Position numbers and translations under genes: made by a program. This document shows, one piece after another, positions 1-5,762 of a DNA stretch of 5,762 nt. This DNA is from Planctomycetota bacterium. Its GTDB lineage: Bacteria; Planctomycetota; Phycisphaerae; UBA1845. Under the pieces are notes generated by a model. It did no database searches and was not told the origin of the DNA. It saw only the letters and a program-made list of their open reading frames with translations. The stretch lies in assembly GCA_022566435.1 (NCBI GenBank), contig JADFIX010000315.1, positions 1-5,762 on the forward strand, in the 5' to 3' direction. How positions within the stretch are numbered: the stretch's first letter is position 1; the number at the start of each line of letters is the position of its first letter.

Positions 1-11
1 TGCACCCTGTC

Positions 12-1064
12 GTGACGGTTGCCCATTTGTTCGGACCTGGCGGCGCTCGTTCCATCGTCGCTGAATCGCTACTCGTAAAACATCAGCTTCTGATCCTCAA
101 TCGCTCGCGAACGCGAGCGCCGGACCTTCGTCCAGCAGACCGAGCCATTGTCGGTCTGTGCGCAATCTTCATGCGTCCTACGCGCATTTTACGATCAGCC
201 ATTGTCCTGAAGCCCTCCACGATTCTCAACTACCATCGAACATTGGTGAAACGTAAGTACGGCCTGCTGTTCACACCGAAAAATCGTGGCAAGCCGGGTC
301 CCAGCGGACCTTCTTCAGAGCTGGTTTCAGCAATCGTCCAGATGAAACGCAGAAACCCGAACTTCGGTTACCAGCGTATCGCCGATCAGATCGCCTTGGT
401 CTTCGATATAGAGATCGAGAAGGATGTCGTACGGCGCGTGCTAGCCAAGCACTACCGGCCGGAACCTGGATCGAACGGTCCGTCGTGGCTCACTTTCCTG
501 GGTCACAGTAAAGACAGTTTATGGAGCTTGGATCTTTTTCGATGTGAATCGCTGATCCTCGAGTCCCATTGGGTAGTGGTCGTCATGGATCAATTTACGC
601 GGCGAATTATCGGTTTCGCTGTCCATGCAGAAATGCCTGATGGACCCACCGTCTGCCACATGTTTAATAGCATCATCAGTGGATCCGTACCTCCCCGATA
701 CTTGAGCTCCGACAATGATCCACTATTCCTATTTCGCCAATGGAACGCTAATCTCCGGATTCTCGAAGTGACGGAGGTGAAGACTGTGCCATACGTCCCT
801 TTGTCGCATCCTTTTGTCGAAAGACTGATCGGCACGGTCCGGCGGGAGTTTCTCGATCAGGTACCTTTCTGGAGTTCTCGCGATTTAGAACGGAAATTGC
901 TTCTATTTAAGGAATATTACAATCGGGATCGTGTTCACCGAGGGCTCAACGGCGCTCCCCCCAATGAAATATGCGGTGTATCGGACCTTAAGATCGCTCG
1001 CTTGGACGATTATCGTTGGAAAACGCGCTGCCATGGTTTGTATCAGCTGCCAGAAACCGCTTGA
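12..1064 (+). CDS. DDE integrase/transposase (rve fold), probably 5'-partial
   Basis: This is an integrase-core protein that would catalyse DNA strand transfer, as in stand-alone integrases and IS transposases. Residues about 68-80 (KPSTILNYHR) and 97-150 (GKPGPSGPS, then MKRRNPNFGYQRIADQI and KDVVRRVLAKHY) look like helix-turn-helix DNA-binding segments. The catalytic triad is visible: D174 in WSLDLF, D234 in SSDNDPLF and E270 in HPFVERLIGT. The last two are separated by 35 residues, the classic D,D-35-E spacing. The tail YYNRDRVHRGLNGAPP is typical of the family. The GTG at 12 is the first possible start, but the frame stays open to the window edge and no ribosome binding site is visible, so roughly ten residues may be missing. 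The frame is otherwise intact and probably encodes a functional enzyme. It converges on the gene ending at 1087 with a 22-base gap. A sampled line of this gene is near 50% GC, against about 63% in a sampled line of sucC, which fits acquired DNA. No terminal inverted repeats were found. Confidence 0.88.
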   Translation: MTVAHLFGPGGARSIVAESLLVKHQLLILNRSRTRAPDLRPADRAIVGLCAIFMRPTRILRSAIVLKPSTILNYHRTLVKRKYGLLFTPKNRGKPGPSGPSSELVSAIVQMKRRNPNFGYQRIADQIALVFDIEIEKDVVRRVLAKHYRPEPGSNGPSWLTFLGHSKDSLWSLDLFRCESLILESHWVVVVMDQFTRRIIGFAVHAEMPDGPTVCHMFNSIISGSVPPRYLSSDNDPLFLFRQWNANLRILEVTEVKTVPYVPLSHPFVERLIGTVRREFLDQVPFWSSRDLERKLLLFKEYYNRDRVHRGLNGAPPNEICGVSDLKIARLDDYRWKTRCHGLYQLPETA

Positions 1065-1086
1065 ATAGGAATTCGCACCGGACAGG

Positions 1087-1560
1087 TTATCTTTCGTCGT
1101 CACATGGCTCGTCTTCGGCGGTTTCCGGGACGTATTCCGCGCTCACACCATCCGTGTACAAGAGACCGTTGACGACCAGCCCGCCGTGCTGGATCTGGAA
1201 CGCCTGCAGCGCCGATCGAGGATAAAAATCCCCGAGTTCCGGCTGCTCCTTGCGCAACTGTATCTTGAAAAAGACCGGCACGTTGCTCAGGTACTGGTCG
1301 TTCTCGGGAAGCAGCGACAGGTCTTCCAGCGTCACGGAGTAATTCCGGTCGTCCCAGACACCGTACTTGGTCAGCGAGCTGTAATCGACCCTTGGATCGG
1401 CACCTTTCTCCTGGGAGATTTCCGCGGAATCCTGGATGCTCTTTTCCGCGCCGGTCCGGTACTCCTGCGCCATTGCCGCGCCTGGCATCGAGATGGCGGC
1501 GAAAACGACAATCGTGACGATTGACAACCCGAGTAAAGGTCGTCGCGTCGCTCCGTACAT
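1087..1560 (-). CDS. Small secreted protein, stand-alone copy of the BNR protein's N-terminal domain
   Basis: I do not recognise the family. The 157-residue product begins with a signal peptide: MYGATRRPLL, then a hydrophobic stretch, then a likely signal peptidase I site after AMA (residue 31). Residues 38-145 align without a gap to residues 31-138 of the BNR-repeat protein upstream. I count about 65 identities in 108 by eye. Shared blocks include WDD.NY.VT, DQYL..VPVFFK, LRKEQPELGD, YPRSA and HGGL.VN. The acidic tail (ETAEDEPCDDER) is not shared, and the propeller is absent. The open frame reaches a TTG at 1623, but I chose the ATG at 1560 because AAGGGAG lies six bases before it and the signal peptide starts there. 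It is the last of three same-strand genes, 109 bases after the lipoprotein gene. It could be a natural domain-only paralogue or a truncated duplicate cut by the neighbouring integrase-bearing DNA. Confidence 0.8.
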   Translation of the reverse strand: MYGATRRPLLGLSIVTIVVFAAISMPGAAMAQEYRTGAEKSIQDSAEISQEKGADPRVDYSSLTKYGVWDDRNYSVTLEDLSLLPENDQYLSNVPVFFKIQLRKEQPELGDFYPRSALQAFQIQHGGLVVNGLLYTDGVSAEYVPETAEDEPCDDER

Positions 1561-1566
1561 GCTTCG

Positions 1567-1573
1567 CTCCCTT
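1567..1573 (-). promoter_or_regulatory. Ribosome binding site for the small secreted protein
   Basis: AAGGGAG lies six bases before the ATG at 1560. It selects this start over the TTG at 1623 and the ATG at 1608, both in the same frame, and gives a protein beginning directly with a signal peptide. Confidence 0.75.
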
Positions 1574-1669
1574 GCCGTGGCTACATGCCACTTCAACTGT
1601 TGACTCATATCATTTTGAGACAACGGCTGATGTGGCTAGTTCAATGCCAACCGAGTCATTGACGCAGGT

Positions 1670-2131
1670 CTAATTAAGGAGATAACAGGCCCTGATTTCA
1701 TGATAGCCGCTCGACTTGTGCTCGAGGTATACCTGAACCTGCTTGCTCGTCGTTATTGCCGTGAGGCCTGTAGCGAGCATCAGCTTCTTCTGATCGCCTC
1801 GTGCAATGAACCAGCGTTCAGAGACACCGTTGCAGGTCAGTCGCAGGTAGACGTTGCCCCAGCCGGCGCCAGTCTTCACTACAGTGCACGTACGCCAACC
1901 TTCCGTCGGCGCGCGGGTTTCGGCGGCGGTGTCACCATCCGCTTCGCGCATCAGCGCCTCACCATCGGTCGTTTGCCTGTCATCGCCGTTGGCTGACGAG
2001 CAGCCGGCAATTTGTACGGCAGCGAGTATCAGTAAGCCCATTGCAATGGGTCCGAATTTTCCTGTCGTGCCCGCGCGATGTTCCCTCGCGTGGGCGGCGG
2101 CGTTATTGGAATCGTAAGAATCGGTGTTCAC
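1670..2131 (-). CDS. Small putative lipoprotein of unknown function
   Basis: The product is about 153 residues and I do not recognise the family. After an unusually long hydrophilic N-region comes a hydrophobic stretch (MGLLILAAVQIAGC) ending in a lipobox, IAGC, with the lipidated cysteine at residue 44. A polar, acid-rich linker of about 35 residues follows. A compact C-terminal domain starts at GWRTC and ends at CYLLN. It contains cysteines at 82, 100 and 149, which could form a disulphide in the periplasm. The pattern KKLMLATGLTA...KQVQVYLE...GYHEIRACYLL recalls small exported beta-rich proteins, but that is an impression from memory. I chose the GTG at 2131 because AGGAGG sits nine bases upstream; the frame is open to a TTG at 2176. 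A start at the internal ATG (M31) would shorten the N-region to a more usual length but lacks the strong ribosome site. It lies 54 bases after the BNR gene and is probably co-transcribed with it. Confidence 0.75.
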   Translation of the reverse strand: MNTDSYDSNNAAAHAREHRAGTTGKFGPIAMGLLILAAVQIAGCSSANGDDRQTTDGEALMREADGDTAAETRAPTEGWRTCTVVKTGAGWGNVYLRLTCNGVSERWFIARGDQKKLMLATGLTAITTSKQVQVYLEHKSSGYHEIRACYLLN

Positions 2132-2140
2132 AATATGCGT

Positions 2141-2146
2141 CCTCCT
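2141..2146 (-). promoter_or_regulatory. Ribosome binding site for the lipoprotein gene
   Basis: A perfect AGGAGG lies nine bases before the GTG at 2131. It decides for a GTG start rather than the TTG at 2176, whose reading would place this motif inside the coding sequence. Confidence 0.7.
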
Positions 2147-2169
2147 GGTTTTTGTCGTATGTTCAGCCC

Positions 2170-2187
2170 GACGCAAGTCCTTGCGTC
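2170..2187 (-). other. Inverted repeat overlapping the BNR gene stop codon
   Basis: GACGCAAG and CTTGCGTC form a perfect 8-base inverted repeat around two bases; as RNA it would be about a 7-base-pair stem with a 4-base loop. It overlaps the TGA at 2186-2188 and lies in the 54-base gap before the lipoprotein gene. No uridine run follows on either strand, so it is not a standard intrinsic terminator. It could attenuate or protect the message between the two genes, or be chance. Confidence 0.4.
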
Positions 2188-3898
2188 AGTCGGTTAGAAT
2201 GCTCAGCCATGGCAGTGCGGGTGTCGGGCAATCGCCGGACACTCCGTCGTCTCGGCCGGCCATGGCCACCTTGTCGTCGCCGCTGGTCGGGTCGTTTGCC
2301 GTCCGGTTATCGGTCCAACCCAGGACGACCGTGTCCATCACCACCGATAACGCGTTGTAGTCGCCCCATTCCTGCGAGTCCGTCAGGTTTGGCGAGGTTG
2401 CGGTGGAGAAGCGTTGCTCGGACTCCCAGCACCCGCCGCCATTTGTGGACCGCGTGTAGTAGAAGTCCACACCCGTTCGGTTCGTCGAATTACGCGTATC
2501 GTAGTAGGCGATATGCACGACGCCGTCCTCACCAACTTTCAACCACGGATGAAAGCGATCTACGGGCGAACTACTCACGGTGTCACTCGTGTCGTGCGGA
2601 TGCGGCAGAATCGTCCAGGTGGCGCCTTGATCCGTCGACTTCGCCACTTGGATCCACGCGTGGTTATTCGCGGCGGAGCCGGTCCCGTTACCAGTGCTGT
2701 CGTCCGCCTCGTCGGTCCAGGCAACGTAGATATCGCCCGTATTCGCGTCCACGTCGGCGGAAACGTAGATAAAGGCCTCGCGAGACTCCATTGCCGGTAT
2801 CGGGAAGTCGAACCGGCCATTGAGCGCGGCAACCTGGGTGCCCGTACCGAAAGTGGCGCCGCCGTCGGTAGACGTCAGCAATCGTATGCCCTGTCCCCCG
2901 GTAGCCGGGTAGAAGTAATAGATGTTGCCCGCCGGATCGGTCGTTATGTCACTGCCGATTCCGCGTGACTCGGCAGTGAAGGAGATGGGCGTTTGAAACG
3001 TCGCGCCCTGGTCGGTGGAACGCGCGAATTGCATCGTGTTGCTGTTGTGATACGTCAGATAGATGTTGTCCTGCTTCGGCGAGGTCGGCGACCGGTCGAC
3101 GTGTATGAATTCCTTGTCGCTGCCGCTTGTCGTCAGCACCTGCATCGCCCCCCACGTCTGGCCGCTATCGGTGGAAACGGCCCAGCGCACGCCGATTGTG
3201 CTGCTCAAGTCGGCCTGGTAGACCCGCGAGCCATCGCTCGACCAGTCGATGGTCGGATCACAGCAGCTGGACGCATTCGTCTGCGAGAAATTCCAGGTCG
3301 CCCCGCCATCGTCAGACCAGTACATGGTCTGACCGGCGGTCGTGTTGGAGCCTGCCACGCATTCCAGCCTGTTGGTGGGGTTGCATTCGATCGCAACCTC
3401 GTTGCCGCGAACATTGAGTTGCAGGATCGCCTCGTTCGCCGCGGCCCTTGACGAAGCGCGACTGGCGGTCACATCGGCCGGATCGGGGTGGTAGCCGATG
3501 CCCAGACCTTCGCGGTACAAGCGATTGTTGACCGTCAGACCGCCGTGCACAATTCGAAAGTATTGCGCGGCTGATCGCGGATAGTAATCGCCGAGTTCGG
3601 GTTGCTCTTTGCGCAGGAACACCTTGAAGAACACTGGCACATCGGGCAGGTACTGATCGCTTGGCGGCAGCAACGCGAGATCTGCACGCGTGACAGCGTA
3701 GTTATGGTCATCCCAGGGACCGAACTTCGTCAGCGCGCGGTACTCGACCTGCGCGTCCCGGCCGCGTGTCTGGACGATCTCTGCCTTCTCCTGGACGGCC
3801 CTGGAGGCGCCGGACACATCCGTATCCTGCGCCAACACCGACGCCGGCACAGAAATGGACAGGAGAATGGTAGTGACAAGTATTGATTTGCCAGGCAT
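2186..3898 (-). CDS. Secreted BNR/Asp-box repeat protein (sialidase-like beta-propeller)
   Basis: The 570-residue product is exported: MPGKSILVTTILLSISVPAS is followed by a signal peptidase I site after VLA (residue 23). Residues 31-138 form an unrecognised domain shared with the small protein encoded at 1087-1560. The rest is a propeller-like region with six Asp boxes of the S-x-D-x-G-x-T-W type: SDDGGATW (195-202), STDSGQTW (242-249), STDQGATF (294-301), STDGGATF (343-350), STDQGATW (421-428) and a degenerate STNGGGCW (484-491). I see no FRIP motif, so true sialidase activity is doubtful; the fold is also used for binding or other surface roles. The C-terminus (CPTPALPWLSILTD) resembles the start of a PALP-type sorting tail but stops before any membrane helix. 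The ATG at 3898 is preferred over the TTG at 3913 because GAGGAG lies seven bases upstream and gives a clean signal peptide. It is first of three same-strand genes for exported proteins. Function and substrate are unknown. Confidence 0.88.
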   Translation of the reverse strand: MPGKSILVTTILLSISVPASVLAQDTDVSGASRAVQEKAEIVQTRGRDAQVEYRALTKFGPWDDHNYAVTRADLALLPPSDQYLPDVPVFFKVFLRKEQPELGDYYPRSAAQYFRIVHGGLTVNNRLYREGLGIGYHPDPADVTASRASSRAAANEAILQLNVRGNEVAIECNPTNRLECVAGSNTTAGQTMYWSDDGGATWNFSQTNASSCCDPTIDWSSDGSRVYQADLSSTIGVRWAVSTDSGQTWGAMQVLTTSGSDKEFIHVDRSPTSPKQDNIYLTYHNSNTMQFARSTDQGATFQTPISFTAESRGIGSDITTDPAGNIYYFYPATGGQGIRLLTSTDGGATFGTGTQVAALNGRFDFPIPAMESREAFIYVSADVDANTGDIYVAWTDEADDSTGNGTGSAANNHAWIQVAKSTDQGATWTILPHPHDTSDTVSSSPVDRFHPWLKVGEDGVVHIAYYDTRNSTNRTGVDFYYTRSTNGGGCWESEQRFSTATSPNLTDSQEWGDYNALSVVMDTVVLGWTDNRTANDPTSGDDKVAMAGRDDGVSGDCPTPALPWLSILTD

Positions 3899-3905
3899 GG
3901 CGATG

Positions 3906-3911
3906 CTCCTC
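3906..3911 (-). promoter_or_regulatory. Ribosome binding site for the BNR protein gene
   Basis: GAGGAG lies seven bases before the ATG at 3898. The longest frame would start at the TTG at 3913, which overlaps this motif, so the ATG is the better start. Confidence 0.75.
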
Positions 3912-4192
3912 AAACTGTGATGAAACGTACGGCCGGCGGTATTGGCCCCGGCGAGCTACGCGACGTCGCGCAGCAGCATCTGGCCGAAACTGCGAAGTGG
4001 TCCAGGCGACTCGACGCGAACAACAATCGCTGCCACGAACGCCGAACGAACGCACGTGTCAATTTATTTCCCGGATCGATGTCCCCGTCGACGAACTGTT
4101 TGAAATTTATTGGTTCTTCTCGCAGCCGACGGCCACCGAATAGGCAACGGCTAGGTCGCGTCCTGCGGAAGAGATCCTCCCCTTATCTGTAA

Positions 4193-4220
4193 ATTATAGT
4201 ACATAAATGGTGAAATTCAA
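4193..4220 (-). promoter_or_regulatory. Putative sigma-70 promoter upstream of the BNR gene
   Basis: On the minus strand TTGAAT (4220-4215) and a perfect TATAAT (4198-4193) are separated by 16 bases in a local AT-rich patch. Transcription would begin near 4186 and run toward the BNR gene at 3898. The -35 box matches four of six consensus bases. The distance to the gene is long, so a leader element or a closer unrecognised promoter is possible. Confidence 0.5.
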
Positions 4221-4256
4221 TCTAAAGCGGCAAAAATGTGCCGAAGACGACCACGA

Positions 4257-5429
4257 TCATGAACGTTCTGGAACAACGCAATTGCGTTGCCAAGCTGGCG
4301 ATCGCCCGACGCCAAGCAGACTGTCGTTATTGTATTGCCGTTCGCAGGCTGTCCGAAACGAGGCTGCAAATTGCCGATCTTGCCGGGTCTCGCGCGCCGC
4401 CGCGACGACGCCCTCGGCGATCACGTCGCAGCGCATGATGCCGCCGAAGATGTTGACCAGGATGCCTTCGACGTTGGGGTCCGTGAGGATCAGTTTGAAG
4501 GCGATGGTCACGCGCTCCTGCGTCGCGCCGCCGCCGACGTCGAGGAAGTTGGCCGGCTCGCCGCCATACAGCTTGATGATGTCCATGGTCGACATGGCGA
4601 GCCCGGCGCCGTTGACCATGCAGCCGATGGAACCATCCAGCTTGATATAATTGAGCTCGTGCTTGGAGGCTTCCAGTTCGGCGGGGTCTTCCTCGTCCTC
4701 GTCGCGGAGGTCGGCGATGTCCTTGTGGCGGTAAAGGGCGTTGTCGTCGAAATTCATCTTGGCATCGAGCGCCATGACCTCGCCCCCGGCGGTGATCACC
4801 AGCGGATTGATCTCGATGATGGACGCGTCCAGCTCGGTAAAGGCTTTGTACATGGCGAGCATGAACTTGACCGCCGAGCCCACCTGCTTATCTTCCAGCC
4901 CGAGCCCAAAAGCCAGGTTGCGGGCGTGGTAGGGCAGCATTCCCGTGGCCGGGTCAATGGATACCTTGAGGATCTTTTCCGGGGTCTCGGCGGCGACTTC
5001 CTCGATCTCCATGCCGCCTTCGGTCGACGCCATCATGGTCAGGCGCGAGGTTTCCCGGTCCAGAAGCATGCCGAGATAAAGCTCGCGCGCGATGTCGCAC
5101 CCTTCCTCGATGTAGATGCGCTTGACCTCCTTGCCCGCCGGTCCGGTCTGCTTGGTGACCAGAACGTGGCCCAGCATTTCACGTGCGGCTTCGCGGACTT
5201 CCTCGACCGACTTGACGATGCGCACCCCGCCCTTGCCGTCGGGGTTGTCCTTGAAGCGGCCGGCGCCGCGGCCGCCGGCATGAATTTGCGATTTGACCAC
5301 GTAACCGGGGCCGCCCAATTCCTGAGCCTGGGTAGCGGCCTCGTCGACGCTGTGGGCGACACCGCCTCTCGGCACCGCCACGCCGTATTTATCGAGCAAC
5401 TGCTTTGCCTGATATTCGTGAATATTCAT
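4257..5429 (-). CDS. sucC: Succinate-CoA ligase (ADP-forming) beta subunit, C-terminus replaced
   Basis: SucC is the beta subunit of succinyl-CoA synthetase, the cytosolic TCA-cycle enzyme that makes ATP (or GTP) while converting succinyl-CoA to succinate. Residues 1-235 are the ATP-grasp domain: [12 protein letters not shown] at the start, [14 protein letters not shown] (residues 44-57) for nucleotide binding, and the probable Mg ligands N208 in EINPL and D222 in LDAK. Residues about 255-347 belong to the CoA-ligase domain, with [33 protein letters not shown] and [17 protein letters not shown]. After E347 (position 4389) the family sequence, normally a further 45-50 residues including a VVVRLEGTN-like strand, is absent. 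It is replaced by 43 unrelated residues rich in R, Q and N that run to the TGA at 4257. The total length of 390 therefore looks normal by coincidence. AAGAGGA lies about four bases before the ATG. sucD, which normally follows, is not present. The protein is likely non-functional or impaired. Confidence 0.9.
   Translation of the reverse strand: MNIHEYQAKQLLDKYGVAVPRGGVAHSVDEAATQAQELGGPGYVVKSQIHAGGRGAGRFKDNPDGKGGVRIVKSVEEVREAAREMLGHVLVTKQTGPAGKEVKRIYIEEGCDIARELYLGMLLDRETSRLTMMASTEGGMEIEEVAAETPEKILKVSIDPATGMLPYHARNLAFGLGLEDKQVGSAVKFMLAMYKAFTELDASIIEINPLVITAGGEVMALDAKMNFDDNALYRHKDIADLRDEDEEDPAELEASKHELNYIKLDGSIGCMVNGAGLAMSTMDIIKLYGGEPANFLDVGGGATQERVTIAFKLILTDPNVEGILVNIFGGIMRCDVIAEGVVAAARETRQDRQFAASFRTACERQYNNDSLLGVGRSPAWQRNCVVPERS
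4274..4289. repeat. 16-base perfect palindrome in the foreign tail of sucC
   Basis: CAACGCAATTGCGTTG is its own reverse complement. It is flanked by two shorter perfect palindromes, GAACGTTC (4261-4268) and GGCGATCGCC (4297-4306). All three lie within 46 bases of the non-SucC sequence. They could be protein-binding sites or recombination-related DNA, or chance. Confidence 0.45.
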
Positions 5430-5433
5430 GGGT

Positions 5434-5440
5434 TCCTCTT
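5434..5440 (-). promoter_or_regulatory. Ribosome binding site for sucC
   Basis: AAGAGGA lies four bases before the ATG at 5429 and supports the canonical MNIHEYQ start of SucC. Confidence 0.65.
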
Positions 5441-5494
5441 TCGATCCGCGGATACCCGAAGGGAAGGGCGGAATCCGTTACCTGGGGGTGAGGG

Positions 5495-5737
5495 TTAGCG
5501 CTTCCGGGCCGGCTTCTTTTTCCTGGCCGATTTCTTGCGGGCGGTCTTTCTGGCGGGCTTCTTGGCCGCCGCTTTCCGGGCGGGTTTTTTCTTTACGGCC
5601 TTCTTTTTCACGGCGGCCCTTTTCACCGCCGCTTTTTTGGCCGCGGTCTTTTTCGCCGGCTTCTTTTGGACGGCCGTCTTTTTGGCGGCCTTTTTCGCCG
5701 CCGGTTTCCGGGCCTTGGCCTTGGCTTTCTTGGCCAT
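5495..5737 (-). CDS. Lysine/alanine-rich histone H1-like protein
   Basis: The 80-residue product is almost entirely K, R and A: by hand count 32 lysines, 8 arginines and 25 alanines, with no aspartate or glutamate. It is built from repeats of the AAKK, KPAKK and PARK type, like the C-terminal tails of bacterial H1-like and AlgP-like proteins, which bind DNA or RNA non-specifically and condense it. The whole protein is predicted to be disordered without charge neutralisation. I chose the ATG at 5737 (MAKKAKAKARK) because such proteins commonly begin this way. The frame is open to a TTG at 5761 and possibly beyond the window edge, and no clear ribosome site precedes the ATG, so a longer N-terminus is possible. 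It precedes sucC on the same strand with a 65-base gap. A role tied to sucC is not implied. The repeated codons make the DNA low-complexity. Confidence 0.75.
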   Translation of the reverse strand: MAKKAKAKARKPAAKKAAKKTAVQKKPAKKTAAKKAAVKRAAVKKKAVKKKPARKAAAKKPARKTARKKSARKKKPARKR

Positions 5738-5762
5738 CAGTTTTTGGGTGGTTCGGATCAAG

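Larger units (their letters stand above)
3899..4256. other. Intergenic region between sucC and the BNR gene
   Basis: No credible gene is seen in these roughly 360 bases; open frames here are short or are extensions of shadow frames. The stretch holds a promoter candidate at 4193-4220, a second isolated TTGACA on the minus strand (4057-4062) with no good -10 box 16-18 bases on, a cluster of CGAAC-type repeats around 4036-4053, and the ribosome site of the BNR gene. It is more AT-rich between about 4180 and 4225. If the promoter is used, the BNR message has an untranslated leader of nearly 290 bases. Confidence 0.55.

Noticed and set aside
1100..1591. 163-residue minus-strand frame overlapping the small secreted protein gene
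   Set aside because: The other frame at this place has a signal peptide, a strong ribosome site and a paralogue, so this one is a shadow.
2041..2772. 243-residue arginine/serine-rich open frame on the plus strand
   Set aside because: It lies antisense to the lipoprotein and BNR genes, and its extreme R/S/P composition is that of a shadow frame.
2186..3898. True sialidase (nanH-type) annotation
   Set aside because: Asp boxes are present, but no FRIP motif or recognisable arginine triad was seen, so the gene symbol and enzyme activity are not supported.
4057..4062. TTGACA on the minus strand upstream of the BNR gene
   Set aside because: A perfect -35 hexamer, but the sequence 16-18 bases downstream is GC-rich with no plausible -10 box.
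4217..4390. Alternative minus-strand frame giving about 55 residues ending in IFAALD
   Set aside because: It could be the 3' remnant of another gene beyond the junction, but nothing in it is recognisable and it has no start of its own, so it is mentioned only within the junction finding.
4238..4438. 66-residue plus-strand frame across the sucC junction
   Set aside because: It runs antisense into genuine sucC sequence and its end is arginine-rich shadow; no ribosome site or family motif is visible.
5444..5453. Short palindrome ATCCGCGGAT between the H1-like gene and sucC
   Set aside because: Ten bases with no loop or U-run; too short to call a terminator or an operator.
4287..5498. 403-residue open frame on the plus strand opposite sucC
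   Set aside because: It is the antisense shadow of a clearly recognised SucC, made possible by the GC-rich codon pattern; its product is H-, G- and D-rich without recognisable motifs.
5500..5737. Tandem-repeat-like DNA of short GCC, CTT and TTT units
   Set aside because: Explained by the lysine/alanine codon repeats of the H1-like protein rather than a separate repeat element.

Overview
The window looks like alphaproteobacterial chromosomal DNA joined to an accessory segment. The best taxonomic marker is the succinate-CoA ligase beta subunit, SucC, whose MNIHEYQAK start and GGRGAG loop are of the alphaproteobacterial kind. The lysine/alanine-rich histone H1-like protein beside it fits a GC-rich proteobacterium. 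This placement rests on recalled family features and no search was run.

Layout from left to right. (1) Positions 1-1064, plus strand: a DDE integrase/transposase (rve fold), 5' end probably cut by the window edge. (2) Positions 1087-3898, minus strand: three consecutive genes for exported proteins. In transcription order they are a 570-residue secreted protein with six Asp-box (BNR) repeats, a small lipoprotein, and a 157-residue secreted protein. The last matches the N-terminal domain of the first without a gap over about 108 residues. (3) Positions 3899-4256: a non-coding stretch with a good promoter candidate reading into the three-gene set. (4) Positions 4257-5429, minus strand: sucC, whose last 43 residues are not SucC-like. 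(5) Positions 5495-5737, minus strand: the H1-like protein.

The most notable points are the abrupt loss of SucC identity near position 4390, with no sucD following, and the paired full-length and domain-only versions of an unrecognised exported domain. Together with the integrase they suggest that accessory DNA carrying a cell-surface gene set has joined, and broken, a TCA-cycle locus. An assembly chimera would look the same and must be excluded. All three minus-strand exported genes have strong Shine-Dalgarno sequences that set starts different from the longest open frames, and each then begins with a clean export signal. I saw no tRNA, rRNA or CRISPR array and no convincing rho-independent terminator.
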